Below, piece by piece: positions 51,500-60,192 of a stretch of DNA of 64,000 nt (positions within the stretch are counted from its first letter, which is position 1; every line of letters starts with the position of its first letter). Source of the DNA: Deltaproteobacteria bacterium (lineage in GTDB: Bacteria; Desulfobacterota; Desulfobaccia; Desulfobaccales; 0-14-0-80-60-11); the NCBI GenBank assembly GCA_030018495.1, contig JASEFS010000004.1, positions 62,001 through 126,000 on the forward strand. The letters run 5' to 3'. The translations under genes were made by a program, and so were the position numbers. A model generated the notes under the pieces. That model did no database searches. It was not told the origin of the DNA and worked only from the letters and a program-made list of their open reading frames with translations.

Positions 51500-52474
51500 T
51501 CAGGTCTCCAAAAATTCACCGAGCCGGTCGAGCAGGGCCGGGGCCAGGGAAGTGCCTCCGGCGCCGTGCTTCAAAACCTGCAAGGCTTTGGGGGAGTCCA
51601 GGGGGGCGCGCCAGGGTCGGATGGAGGTCATGGCTTCGTAGGTGTCCAGCAGTCTGAGCAGGGTGGCCCAGGGATGAATGGCCTGCTCCGGCAGTCCCAA
51701 GGGATAGCCTGAGCTGTCGCCGGTTTCGTGATGCTGTGCGGCCATGTAGAAAATCGTGCCGGGCAGGTCGGAGAACTTTTCCAGCAGTTGGACGCCCCGT
51801 TGGGGATGAGTCCTGATAGCTTCCCGCTCCTCTGCGGATATAGGTCCTGTTTTGGTCCAGAGCTCCCGGGGCAGGAAAACCATGCCGATATCATGGAGCA
51901 AGGCTCCCAGGCCAAAAACTTCCGCCTCCGCTGCGGGCCAGCCCAAATGGCGGGTAAAAGCCAATCCCAACAGGCAGACATTGACGGAGTGGGTAAACAG
52001 GCCGGCATCATGCCGCCGAACCAACGCGGCCGCCTCCCGGGGACCTGCTTCCGAAAGCAAGGCGTACAGCCGGCGCACGATGTGTTCGGCCAGGTGAAGC
52101 TGTCCAGCCGTCAATTTCTCCGAGCTGCCATGGAACACATGCTGTATCCAGACCACGGCAGTGTCATAAACAAAGCGGGCTTTCTCGACGGCGGAGGTGT
52201 CGGCGGCGGCCTCCGTCTCTTTCAGGCGGGCAGACAGATAGATTACCAGGGGACCCGCGTCCGCAGGGTCAAAGTAACCCCAGGCCTCCTCAGCTCCCCC
52301 TCCTCCGGCCCGGCGATGTCCGAGGGGCTTGAAATAGATGGGGCAAGGCGGCTCCTGGCCGGGCCTGAACAGGCGCAAAGGCACCGGGAAGAGTTCCCTC
52401 TCGGCTCCCCCGGTTATTTCACTTTTCTTTTTAAGTATGGGAAGTTGTAAAACCCGAGCCATATTATTTCTCAT
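51500..52474 (-). CDS. HD-GYP domain protein (putative c-di-GMP phosphodiesterase)
   Basis: 324 residues. The C-terminal 200 residues are an HD-GYP domain: FTHSVNVCLLGLAFTRHLGW, the metal-binding LGALLHDIGMVFLP, IRTHPQRGVQLLEK, AQHHETGDSSGYPLGL (HHE and GYP conserved; the usual DGSGYP reads DSSGYP) and RLLDTYEAMTSIRPWRAP. The N-terminal 120 residues are a poorly conserved domain with an alanine/glycine-rich region, not a recognised sensor. HD-GYP proteins linearise c-di-GMP to GMP or pGpG. Last gene of a four-gene minus-strand operon with PilZ-like and ParA-like proteins. Confidence 0.87.
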   Translation of the reverse strand: MRNNMARVLQLPILKKKSEITGGAERELFPVPLRLFRPGQEPPCPIYFKPLGHRRAGGGGAEEAWGYFDPADAGPLVIYLSARLKETEAAADTSAVEKARFVYDTAVVWIQHVFHGSSEKLTAGQLHLAEHIVRRLYALLSEAGPREAAALVRRHDAGLFTHSVNVCLLGLAFTRHLGWPAAEAEVFGLGALLHDIGMVFLPRELWTKTGPISAEEREAIRTHPQRGVQLLEKFSDLPGTIFYMAAQHHETGDSSGYPLGLPEQAIHPWATLLRLLDTYEAMTSIRPWRAPLDSPKALQVLKHGAGGTSLAPALLDRLGEFLET

Positions 52475-52552
52475 TAAGTTTTCATTGCGCCGACAACCTC
52501 ATTAAACCGCCTCCCCTTTCGCCTTTTCCCCTTTTCCCCGTTTCGCCCTTCT

Positions 52553-53542
52553 CTAAGCCGGGGTGCGGCGCCAGAAGCGGGACCAGGAGCCGCCGGCTGC
52601 TTCGGACAACATCCCGGAATCCTGGGGAAGGCTACAATTCTCCAACAACAGGTGGGCGATCTTCTCCAGGTCCCTGGCCGCCTGGCTCTTTTCCTGCCTG
52701 AGGGGGAAGGGCATCATCTGGTTCACCGCGCCCTCCACCGCGGGGTCATAGGACAGCCGCCCGAGCACCCGGGTTTTGAGGCTCAAGAAGGAGGCGCACA
52801 CCTTTTCGATAATCAGGCCGGCCTGGAAATCCTTCTCCTCCTTCACCATGTTCACGACCAGGTAGATGGAGAAATCCTTGAGGAGACGGAGCAGATGCTG
52901 GAAGCTTTCGGAATTCGCCTCTTTCAGATGGAGCAGGATATCATTAATGGATTCAACCCCCTGCCCGTGGTTTTTGACGTCCGTCTGCATGAGCAGGTCA
53001 AGCACCAGGCTGTCTTTGGCGAACTCCCGGGTTATCTGGCGATACAGGCTGTTTTTGATGAAGCCGTAGACATTCTGGAGGGAGGTGGCCTGACTTGTGA
53101 GCATACAGATCTTTCCCGGAGAATAGTTGAAAAAATCCAGGACGTTGTAGGAAGTTCCGGCCCCCAGGTCCAGGAGCACCAGGTCCGCGGGCAGTTCTTC
53201 GATCTGGTGGAGTATGCGCAACTTTTGGGCATAGGTGGGATTGGCCGCGCCCAGGATGTCGTCTGCGCCGCAGATCAGGCCGATGCCTTCAATCTGGGTG
53301 TCGATGATGATGTCTTCCAGGCGGCTCATGCGTTTGAGAAGAAAATCCTCCAGGGTGTGAGGCGGATAGCGCACCCCCATGAGAGTGTGCAGGTTGGCCC
53401 CGCCCAGGTCCGCGTCCACCAGGATCAACTTCTTCCCCAGTCGCGCCAAAGAAATGGCCAGCCCCAGGGTGAAGACGCTTTTGCCGACGCCGCCTTTGCC
53501 GCCGCCGATGGCCCATAGTTTTTTGGTCATGGGTGTCTGCAT
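52553..53542 (-). CDS. MinD/ParA-family ATPase (FlhG-like)
   Basis: 329 residues from ATG 53542 (alternatives GTG 53551, ATG 53530). Deviant Walker A GGGKGGVGKSVFTLGLAISLA (split: GGKGGVGKS), ILVDADLGGANLHTLMG and the Walker B-like DLVLLDLGAGTSYNVLDFF. The C-terminal 60 residues (LEKIAHLLLENCSLPQ) replace the MinD membrane helix. FlhG/MinD2-type ATPases position flagella, pili or other machines and respond to nucleotide state; no flagellar gene is near. Sits between a PilZ-like gene (41 bp upstream) and an HD-GYP gene (78 bp downstream). Confidence 0.88.
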   Translation of the reverse strand: MQTPMTKKLWAIGGGKGGVGKSVFTLGLAISLARLGKKLILVDADLGGANLHTLMGVRYPPHTLEDFLLKRMSRLEDIIIDTQIEGIGLICGADDILGAANPTYAQKLRILHQIEELPADLVLLDLGAGTSYNVLDFFNYSPGKICMLTSQATSLQNVYGFIKNSLYRQITREFAKDSLVLDLLMQTDVKNHGQGVESINDILLHLKEANSESFQHLLRLLKDFSIYLVVNMVKEEKDFQAGLIIEKVCASFLSLKTRVLGRLSYDPAVEGAVNQMMPFPLRQEKSQAARDLEKIAHLLLENCSLPQDSGMLSEAAGGSWSRFWRRTPA

Positions 53543-53583
53543 CGCTTTCACTCTTGTGCTTTAGTTGAATAAAAAACCGGGGC

Positions 53584-54195
53584 TTATTCCTCGGACACGG
53601 TGCGGTCCTGCCACATGGCCCAGGCGCTTTTCGCCGCCATCATCAAGCAACCGTAAATGGCCAGGATGCTGCCGTAAAGTTTAAGGTTCTCCGGTCCGAG
53701 AAAATACAGGGCCGTGCCGCCGGCCATGGCCCCTACCGCCACCGCGTAGATGGCTTGATGACCGGAGGGAATGAAGCGTCGGGCGTGGACTCTATCCCAC
53801 TGGTCCCACAGTTCCTTAAAGTCCCGGGGATACCCCTTAAGGCGCTCTTCCAGCGCCTGGCGCACCCGCAAATCCGGCTCAGCCAACTCCAGGGCGATGA
53901 CGTATGCATCAGCTTGGCCTTCCGCCGGGCGGGTCCAGAGCACGCGGCCCGCAATCCTGCCCAGTTCTTCTTCGGGGTACCGGGGCAGCAAAATGAGCGC
54001 CTCCTGACCCTCAAGGCCCGAGTCGCCGATGCTCCCCGAGGCGTCCGCGGCGGTCAACACCACCCCGCCGGCCGACAATCCCTTTACCTCCACCGGAACC
54101 GACAGGGGCGCCCGCCCCCGTCTCCTGCCGCCGATTTCCAGGTAGATGCCATCCTGCCCGTCAAAACCGCTTTCTTGTCTTGCCTGCCCGCTCAT
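53584..54195 (-). CDS. PilZ-like domain membrane protein
   Basis: 203 residues from ATG 54195, whose start overlaps the upstream stop (ATGA). Residues about 20-110 look like a PilZ beta-barrel: a basic GRRRGRAPL segment in place of RxxxR, a LSAGGVVLTA strand matching the (D/N)xSxxG motif with its first acidic residue lost, and IAGRVLWTRPAEG. Two hydrophobic helices (IYAVAVGAMAGGTALYFL, LYGSILAIYGCLMMAAKSAW) anchor the C-terminus. PilZ domains bind c-di-GMP; loss of the Asp makes binding doubtful. The family assignment is moderate. Confidence 0.68.
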   Translation of the reverse strand: MSGQARQESGFDGQDGIYLEIGGRRRGRAPLSVPVEVKGLSAGGVVLTAADASGSIGDSGLEGQEALILLPRYPEEELGRIAGRVLWTRPAEGQADAYVIALELAEPDLRVRQALEERLKGYPRDFKELWDQWDRVHARRFIPSGHQAIYAVAVGAMAGGTALYFLGPENLKLYGSILAIYGCLMMAAKSAWAMWQDRTVSEE

Positions 54196-55592
54196 TGCTG
54201 CCGCCACGATCGATACCAGCCTTTCTTGGTTTTTTGCCCCACCAACTGGCGCAGATGGTCCAATTCCTTGGTCCATTGGGATTCCAGCTTGTCACGCAGG
54301 GCCTTATTCTGTCGGCACTCCCGCTTGAAAAAATCGCTCAGCGCGCCCAGTTTCCCCAATTCATAAATCATGGTCTCATAGCGCCGCCGCTCCACCACCA
54401 GATTCTCATGGGAAAAGCGGCACATTTGGCTCCAGGCTTCATAGATGTCCTGCCATCCCGGCTGACGGCTTCCCTGCCCGTTCGCCGGCTGATTCGACGC
54501 AGGTTCCATTTTCTCAGAAGCTGGCGCAGGGAACGGCAGGTCGAAGTCGAAGTCCAGGTCGGCAGGAGAATCCTGCTTGAGGCCTGGCGCACTTGTTGGA
54601 TTTACCCGCGTATCCGCCTGACTGGACGATTCCCGGGTTTGCCGCAAGGGCGCGCTCTCCGCCTCCCATGGCTGAATGTCATCAAGGCCTGCCAAGGTTT
54701 GCTTTATCAGGCCCTCCAAATATTGAGCCCTTTGGGGATGACTGTGGGAATTGCCCAGAGGCGCATGCCACAACAGGCCGAAGAGGATCCGGGAATCCTC
54801 CAGATCCGCGGCTTTGGCGGTCTGCAACAAGCGTTGGTAATAGCGCTCCGGGGATGGGGCGGGCTCAAGCAGCGCCTGGAGAACCTGTGGATGTTGGCTG
54901 ATGACCGGGTAAATTTCGCTCCAGGGCGGCGAGGCCGGCTCGGATTTCGGGGCGGCCTGGGGCATTACCGGGGCGTGCTCCCGGATGAATCGGCACAGAC
55001 CGGCACTGGGTCTGGGGGGCGGCGATTCCCAGGGCGGTCTGAGCCACCTCAGGTTGCTTTGTGCCCTTGGTTCCAGGGAAGGAGGCGCCAATACCACCCC
55101 GCCTTCGCCAAATACCATGATCTGGCAGGATTCCAGGAAAAAAGAAGACGGCGGCTGCCAGCCCTTGGGCAGCGTGTAATAGTGCTGTTCCCGCTCCAGC
55201 CCGACTTCGGCCACGCACCCCGAACACCACTCGCCCCTCTGGTTGAAGGGGGAAAGACTTTCGGCGCGGTGCACTTCCAGCACCAGCAGGCGGGAAGGAG
55301 CGCCGGTGCGCACCCCCAAATTCACCTGGATGCCTTCGAGTCCCAGCCGGGCGAGCTTGTCCGCCCAGAGTTTTTGATTCAGGCTGAAATCCAGGTCCAG
55401 GGCGGGCTCCCCTTTGAAATTTACGGCCAGCAAGTCCCACCCCAGACGGAGATATTTGGTCGAGTACTGGACCAGAACCTCGCTGTAATCCAGGTTATTT
55501 TTCAAGTTGAGAATCTGGCAGACTTCCTCTTCCCGGATGCCGGCGGAGACCCGGCGGAAAGCCGTCTCTTCATGGAGATCTTTGCTCTTCAT
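54192..55592 (-). CDS. Prim-Pol-like N-terminal domain protein with degenerate catalytic motif
   Basis: 466 residues. Residues about 35-210 follow the bifunctional primase/polymerase (PF09250-like) order: a YLRLGWDLLAVNFKGEP start, LGLEGIQVNLGVRTGAPSR then LVLEVHRAES where active Prim-Pol proteins have DxD, and a HYYTLPKGWQPP strand where they carry the catalytic His. The DxD is read as E-V-H, so catalysis is doubtful. The middle is proline-rich linker, and residues about 390-466 are a coiled helical domain (VERRRYETMIYELGKLG). Overlaps the PilZ-like gene by four bases. Presumably a DNA- or nucleotide-binding structural or regulatory protein; the family call is moderate. Confidence 0.6.
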   Translation of the reverse strand: MKSKDLHEETAFRRVSAGIREEEVCQILNLKNNLDYSEVLVQYSTKYLRLGWDLLAVNFKGEPALDLDFSLNQKLWADKLARLGLEGIQVNLGVRTGAPSRLLVLEVHRAESLSPFNQRGEWCSGCVAEVGLEREQHYYTLPKGWQPPSSFFLESCQIMVFGEGGVVLAPPSLEPRAQSNLRWLRPPWESPPPRPSAGLCRFIREHAPVMPQAAPKSEPASPPWSEIYPVISQHPQVLQALLEPAPSPERYYQRLLQTAKAADLEDSRILFGLLWHAPLGNSHSHPQRAQYLEGLIKQTLAGLDDIQPWEAESAPLRQTRESSSQADTRVNPTSAPGLKQDSPADLDFDFDLPFPAPASEKMEPASNQPANGQGSRQPGWQDIYEAWSQMCRFSHENLVVERRRYETMIYELGKLGALSDFFKRECRQNKALRDKLESQWTKELDHLRQLVGQKTKKGWYRSWRQQ

Positions 55593-55871
55593 CCTGAAGG
55601 AAACCTTGCCGATAACTGGTTGTCGCTGCGATAAAAAGCCGAAAAGAAGAACTTTCCCAGGTCTTCAATATTTCAGCGCGCCTGTATCTCCTTAAACCTC
55701 CGGCTATTACCTGTTATCGGCTTGACATCTCAAGGGCATTAATTTCCCGGCTTGCTTCCTAAACATCGACGCTCCGGTAGGAGCCGGGTCTCCCGGCCCT
55801 TGCAGCCATCGACTTGACAGGTCTGACGCCGAAGCCTATAAATGACAGCCAGGACCTTGGAAGGAGCACTC

Positions 55872-57236
55872 ATGACAGAGTCATACAAAATTAATCTGGA
55901 CGAAACCGACCTGCCCCAGGCGTGGTACAACATTCAGCCGGATCTGCCCAAGCCCCTGCCCCCCTACCTGCATCCCGCCACCAGGCAGCCGCTGGGACCC
56001 AAAGATTTGTCCGCCATTTTTCCCATGGCCTTGATTGAGCAGGAAATGACCCAGGAGCGCTGGATCGCCATCCCGGACGAGGTTAGGAATATTTATCGCC
56101 TGTGGCGCCCTACCCCTCTTCGCAGGGCCAGGCGACTGGAGGCGGCCCTGAACACTCCGGCCCGCATCTACTATAAGGACGAATCCGTGAGCCCCGCGGG
56201 CAGCCACAAGCCCAACACCGCGGTGGCCCAGGCTTACTACAACAAGGCGGCAGGCATCAGACGACTGGCGACGGAGACCGGGGCCGGTCAATGGGGGAGC
56301 GCCCTGGCCCTGGCCTGCAACTTCTTCGGGCTGGAGTGCACCGTCTATATGGTCAAGGTGAGCTATTACCAGAAGCCCTATCGGCGGTCTCTCATGCAGA
56401 TCTGGGGGGCCGCGGTGTATCCCTCGCCCACCGAACTCACCAACGCCGGCCGGCAAATCCTGGCCAAGGACCCGGAAACCTCGGGCAGCTTGGGGATTGC
56501 CATTTCGGAAGCGGTGGAAGACGCGGCCACCCACGAGGATACCAACTACTCCCTGGGGAGCGTTCTGAACCACGTGCTGCTGCACCAGACCGTGGTGGGG
56601 CTGGAAGCCAAAAAGCAGTTGGCCCTGGCCGGAGAGGAGCCGGACATCCTCATCGGCTGCGTCGGCGGCGGCAGCAATTTCGCAGGCTTTGTCTTTCCCT
56701 TTGTGCCCGATAAACTCAAAGGCAAGGAGAGGCGCTTCATCGGGGTGGAACCCACCGCCTGCCCCACCCTCACCCGGGGCGCCTATGCCTATGACTTCGG
56801 CGACACCGCGGGCTTAACACCCCTCATCCTGATGCACACCCTGGGGCACTCCTTCGTGCCGCCGGGCATCCACGCCGGGGGTCTGCGCTATCACGGCGAC
56901 GCGCCGCTCTTGTCCCTCCTGGTGCATGAAAAGATCATCGAAGCCCGGGCCTACGCCCAAAATCCGGTGTTCGACGCGGCCCGCCTCTTCGCCCGCACCG
57001 AGGGCATCGTTCCGGCCCCGGAGACCGCCCACGCCATTAAAGCCGCGGTGGACGAAGCCGGGCGCTGCCGGGAGACCGGGGAGGAAAAGTGTGTCGTCTT
57101 CAATTACTCAGGCCACGGGCACTTTGACTTGGCGGCCTATGACGCTTATCTTGAAGGCAAACTGGAAGATATGGAGCATTCGGACGAGGTCCTGCGGCAA
57201 GCCCTTAGGGAGCTTCCTCAAATTCACGGAAGGTAA
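55872..57236 (+). CDS. trpB: TrpB2-type tryptophan synthase beta chain
   Basis: 454 residues from ATG 55872 (GGAAGGAG upstream). PLP-dependent beta-replacement enzyme, TrpB2 subgroup: longer than TrpB1, with the N-terminal extension [29 protein letters not shown], the PLP lysine in [30 protein letters not shown], the phosphate loop [12 protein letters not shown] and the C-terminal [13 protein letters not shown]. TrpB2 usually works without a partner TrpA, salvaging indole with serine. No trpA is adjacent. Likely catalytically complete. Confidence 0.93.
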   Translation: MTESYKINLDETDLPQAWYNIQPDLPKPLPPYLHPATRQPLGPKDLSAIFPMALIEQEMTQERWIAIPDEVRNIYRLWRPTPLRRARRLEAALNTPARIYYKDESVSPAGSHKPNTAVAQAYYNKAAGIRRLATETGAGQWGSALALACNFFGLECTVYMVKVSYYQKPYRRSLMQIWGAAVYPSPTELTNAGRQILAKDPETSGSLGIAISEAVEDAATHEDTNYSLGSVLNHVLLHQTVVGLEAKKQLALAGEEPDILIGCVGGGSNFAGFVFPFVPDKLKGKERRFIGVEPTACPTLTRGAYAYDFGDTAGLTPLILMHTLGHSFVPPGIHAGGLRYHGDAPLLSLLVHEKIIEARAYAQNPVFDAARLFARTEGIVPAPETAHAIKAAVDEAGRCRETGEEKCVVFNYSGHGHFDLAAYDAYLEGKLEDMEHSDEVLRQALRELPQIHGR

Positions 57237-57328
57237 GGAGGTGAAACCGGCCAGGTCTTTGAGTCTGCGCGATTTCTTGGCTGTGAAAGGAAAAGCAGTT
57301 AACCAAGTTTGCTAAAGGAGAGCGCGCC

Positions 57329-57610
57329 ATGAAAAAAGCGTTGGCAGTTATTGGCTTGATCCTTTTCCTGTCGACCCTGGCCTACGGGGCCGTCAAGACT
57401 TACCAGGTGACGGGTCCGGTGCTGGAGGCCACCGACACCATGATCGCGGTTCAAAAAGACAAGGAGCGCTGGGAAATCGCCCGGGATGCGAATACTAAGG
57501 TCACCGGCGACCTCAAGGTGGGCGAAAAGGTCACCGTGGAGTACCGCATGACCGCCACCAAGGTGGAGGTCAAGGCGGCCAAGCCCAAGGCGGAGAAAAA
57601 GCAAAAGTAG
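57329..57610 (+). CDS. Small exported beta-strand protein
   Basis: 93 residues, ATG after AAGGAGAGCGCGCC. Signal peptide KKALAVIGLILFLSTLAYGA, then TYQVTGPVLEATDTMIAVQKDKERWEIARDANTKVTGDL, a short beta-barrel-like domain of the DUF5666/OB-like type, and a lysine-rich tail KAAKPKAEKKQK. Probably periplasmic; function unknown. Ends at a strong terminator and lies 92 bp behind trpB2. Confidence 0.8.
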   Translation: MKKALAVIGLILFLSTLAYGAVKTYQVTGPVLEATDTMIAVQKDKERWEIARDANTKVTGDLKVGEKVTVEYRMTATKVEVKAAKPKAEKKQK

Positions 57611-57632
57611 CTTTTTAGAAAAACGGGATAGA

Positions 57633-57669
57633 AAATCGGGGAGCCGGTTCTGGTGTCCCCGATTTTTTT
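57633..57669 (+). terminator. Strong Rho-independent terminator
   Basis: AAATCGGGGA (57633-57642) pairs with TCCCCGATTT (57656-57665), followed by a run of T through 57669. Confidence 0.9.
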
Positions 57670-57693
57670 GGAAGCAGGGGCCAAGGGCCGCCA

Positions 57694-57721
57694 GGGGTTA
57701 GGTGGCAGGAGTCAGGGGTTA
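57694..57721. repeat. Degenerate heptamer array GGGGTTA-type, four units
   Basis: GGGGTTA, GGTGGCA, GGAGTCA, GGGGTTA in register, then GGGTTAGGG. Confidence 0.75.
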
Positions 57722-57863
57722 GGGTTAGGGTGCTGGAATCTTCGCGATGAAGCTTTATGATTTTCTCGTGATTGCTCCGATGGTTTGAGTGATTTCTTCC
57801 ATTTTATTTTACCCTCTCCCCCAAACTTGAAGCTAAAGACCTCAGGAAATTTTTTTATTCCCA

Positions 57864-58319
57864 TCAATCCAACAGGGCCAGGAAGGTTCCCAGGCGGCGT
57901 TGCTCCCAGGCGCGCTGAATCACGTCGGCGGTAAAATCCGGCAAGGCCGCGCTGGTCAAATCGGCCAGCGAGACGAAGCCGGCCCGGTCCACATCGGAGC
58001 CGGGCCTGAGGTCGCCCCCGGCATACTCGCAGACAAAATCGACGAGCACATAATGATAGGGAATTTTGTCCTCGGCATCCCGATAGATGCGGTCCAACAC
58101 CGCGGAAATTCCCAAAATCCTGATGCTCAGGCCGGTTTCCTCCCGGACTTCCCTGGTGATTGCGTCCTTTAAGCTCTCCCCCAATTCCACCAAGCCTCCG
58201 GGCAGGCTCCAGAAGCCTTTGGCCGGCTCCTGGCCCCGGCGCACCAGCAGGACCTCGTCGCCGCGAAAAATCACCGCGGCCACACCAACCAGGGGCTGGT
58301 CGGGATAGAGGCGATCCAT
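57864..58319 (-). CDS. Nudix hydrolase
   Basis: 151 residues. The full Nudix box GX5EX7REUXEEXGU is present as [14 protein letters not shown] followed by REVREETGL, with the C-terminal barrel strand [13 protein letters not shown]. It hydrolyses a nucleoside diphosphate linked to another moiety; substrate (ADP-ribose, CoA, oxidised dNTP) cannot be read. Single gene; just upstream lies an AGTCAGT heptamer array in the gap to the polyferredoxin gene. Confidence 0.93.
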   Translation of the reverse strand: MDRLYPDQPLVGVAAVIFRGDEVLLVRRGQEPAKGFWSLPGGLVELGESLKDAITREVREETGLSIRILGISAVLDRIYRDAEDKIPYHYVLVDFVCEYAGGDLRPGSDVDRAGFVSLADLTSAALPDFTADVIQRAWEQRRLGTFLALLD

Positions 58320-58336
58320 TTGAGTGAGCGGTCAGC

Positions 58337-58378
58337 AGTCAGTAGTCAGTAGTCAGTAGTCAGTAGTCAGTAGTCAGT
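58337..58378. repeat. Heptanucleotide tandem repeat (AGTCAGT)x6
   Basis: Six perfect copies, the longest array in the window, 18 bp upstream of the Nudix start codon. Confidence 0.97.
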
Positions 58379-58411
58379 AACAAGTAATAAGTCGGATCAC
58401 TTTTTTTGCCA

Positions 58412-60091
58412 TCAAATTTCCACCCTAAGCGAGCGCTTCACCCGGATCGCCGCGGCGCCGCCCACCGGGCAGACGTGCTCGCAGTGGCCGCAGCCGATGC
58501 AGCGGTCCGCATGCACCACGGGCAGCCTCACCGGCATCTTTTCACCTTGGCTGTTAAAAACTTCCGCGGTGTTAAAAGTGATGGCCTTGGGGGCCACCGG
58601 GCAATGCTCCTCGCACACCAAACAGCCGGTGCCCTCGCTGTAAGGGATGCAGCGGCTGCGGTCAATGGTGGCCGTGCCTAATACGGTGGCCTGCTTGACA
58701 GCCAGATCCAGCATGGGGATGGCCCCGGTGGGGCACACCTGGCCGCACAGGTTGCAGGAATGGGCGCAATAGCCCATCCTGGGGATGAGCCTGGGGGTGT
58801 AGAGACCCTCGAGGCCGGCTTCGAAAAGCACCGGCTGAATCCCGTTGGTCAGGCAGACCTTCATACACTGGCCGCAGCGGATACAGCGGGACAACACCTC
58901 CGCCTCATCTTGGGCCCCTGGAGGCCTGATCAGGTATTCCTCGGGCCGGACGGCCAGCGAACCCAAGCGGACAAGCGGCACCGCAACCACGCCCACAGCC
59001 AGGGAGGTGACCACCTGCCGGCGTCCCAGGTCCAGAGGCGCGCGCGGGGCTTTCCGCCGGAAGGTGAAGCCCACCCGCCCCTGGTCGCACTCGGCCAAGC
59101 ATTTGAGGCAGAGCTGGCACTCGGCACTGGAATGGGACGCGGGTTTCTTGAGGGGAGGGCCGGGCGAGGGTGAATTCCCCGTCTTCCCCTCAAGCTCCCC
59201 TCCCAACCCACTGTACGGGGTTGGGGGAGGGGGTTCAGGAGAGGCGGCAGGGACGGTCGGCGTCTGGCCCACTTCCCCGAAAGCTCCCATTTTACAAGCC
59301 TCCGCGCAGTCGCCGCAGTCCGGGCACAGGGCATAGGGTTTGCGCCGCAAAAGCGAAAAGCGGGCCACCAGTCCGTATAGTGCTCCCAAGGGGCACAGGG
59401 CCCGGCACCAGAACCGCCGGTCCACCCTTTCCGCGGCCACTATCAGGGCAAAGAGAATAAAGGTAAGCACCGGCAGCAGGTAAACCAAACCCCGGAACGG
59501 CAGTACAGTGGTCTTCAAGAATTGGTAAATCGGTTCGCTCACGTAAGTTGCCGGCGGCCCCAGGCGGTAGAGCACCAGCCCGGCTTTTTCCACCCCGTAG
59601 TTGAAGGCCGGGTAAAAAACGATGGCCAGAGTGCGGTACAGCAGGGAGAGGGGGTCAAACAGACCCACCAGGTTCAAAGTGAAAGGGGCGCTGGCCAACA
59701 GGGCGATGAGGAGGTAGTATTTCCCCCGGCGCCAGCGGTCCGCCACGCCCCCGTCCGGGCGGGGCCTGAAAAGAAGGCGCCGGCAGCCGTCCAGGGTGGT
59801 GCCCAAAGGGCAGACCCAGCCGCAGAAGAAGCGTCCCAAAATAAAAGTCAGGCCCACGAACGCCAGGGCCCACCAGAGGCCGGCGATGAAGGGGCTGAAT
59901 GTTAACAGGTGGGCCGCCAAAATCAGCGGGTCGAAGCGGAAAAACAGGTCCACCGGCCACCTGAGGATGTCCTGGCCGCTGTATTCTGCTTTCAGAAAAA
60001 GCGTCACAAACAGCAGAAAAAAGAAAATCTGGGTGCCGCGCCTCAGCCAGACCCAGGTTTTGGATGATATGGAGAAGTTTTTGTCGGTCAT
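58412..60091 (-). CDS. NapH-like membrane polyferredoxin (quinol-dehydrogenase type)
   Basis: 559 residues from ATG 60091. N-terminal half has five or so membrane helices with the NapH/NosR cytoplasmic CP motifs FFCGWVCPLGTTLDGC and FWCRALCPLGALYG. Then four or more 4Fe-4S ferredoxin units (CPDCGDCAEAC, CIRCGQCMKVC, CNLCGQVCPTGAI, CLVCEEHCPVAP, CIGCGHCEHVCP). Between two such units lies a proline-rich, low-complexity insert of about 45 residues (near residues 255-300) that looks like foreign repeat DNA. Family members pass electrons from the quinone pool to periplasmic or cytoplasmic acceptors. The DUF362 protein encoded upstream is a frequent partner. Confidence 0.88.
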   Translation of the reverse strand: MTDKNFSISSKTWVWLRRGTQIFFFLLFVTLFLKAEYSGQDILRWPVDLFFRFDPLILAAHLLTFSPFIAGLWWALAFVGLTFILGRFFCGWVCPLGTTLDGCRRLLFRPRPDGGVADRWRRGKYYLLIALLASAPFTLNLVGLFDPLSLLYRTLAIVFYPAFNYGVEKAGLVLYRLGPPATYVSEPIYQFLKTTVLPFRGLVYLLPVLTFILFALIVAAERVDRRFWCRALCPLGALYGLVARFSLLRRKPYALCPDCGDCAEACKMGAFGEVGQTPTVPAASPEPPPPTPYSGLGGELEGKTGNSPSPGPPLKKPASHSSAECQLCLKCLAECDQGRVGFTFRRKAPRAPLDLGRRQVVTSLAVGVVAVPLVRLGSLAVRPEEYLIRPPGAQDEAEVLSRCIRCGQCMKVCLTNGIQPVLFEAGLEGLYTPRLIPRMGYCAHSCNLCGQVCPTGAIPMLDLAVKQATVLGTATIDRSRCIPYSEGTGCLVCEEHCPVAPKAITFNTAEVFNSQGEKMPVRLPVVHADRCIGCGHCEHVCPVGGAAAIRVKRSLRVEI

Positions 60092-60192
60092 AATTCGTTC
60101 ATGCAAGAAGCTTTTGCCTGAGAACCTCGGGAAAAGCGCGTAGGGGCGGTTCGCCGACCGCCCCTACGCCTCGTCTGTTCTCTTGATTTTAG

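Noticed and set aside
57234-57315. 24-codon GTG frame between trpB2 and the next gene
   Set aside because: Shine-Dalgarno touches the start codon, no family, and it probably belongs to the trpB2 3' end and the leader of the next gene.
57715-57732. Telomere-like GGGTTA repeat
   Set aside because: Only about two units; part of the degenerate heptamer pattern and not at a replicon end.
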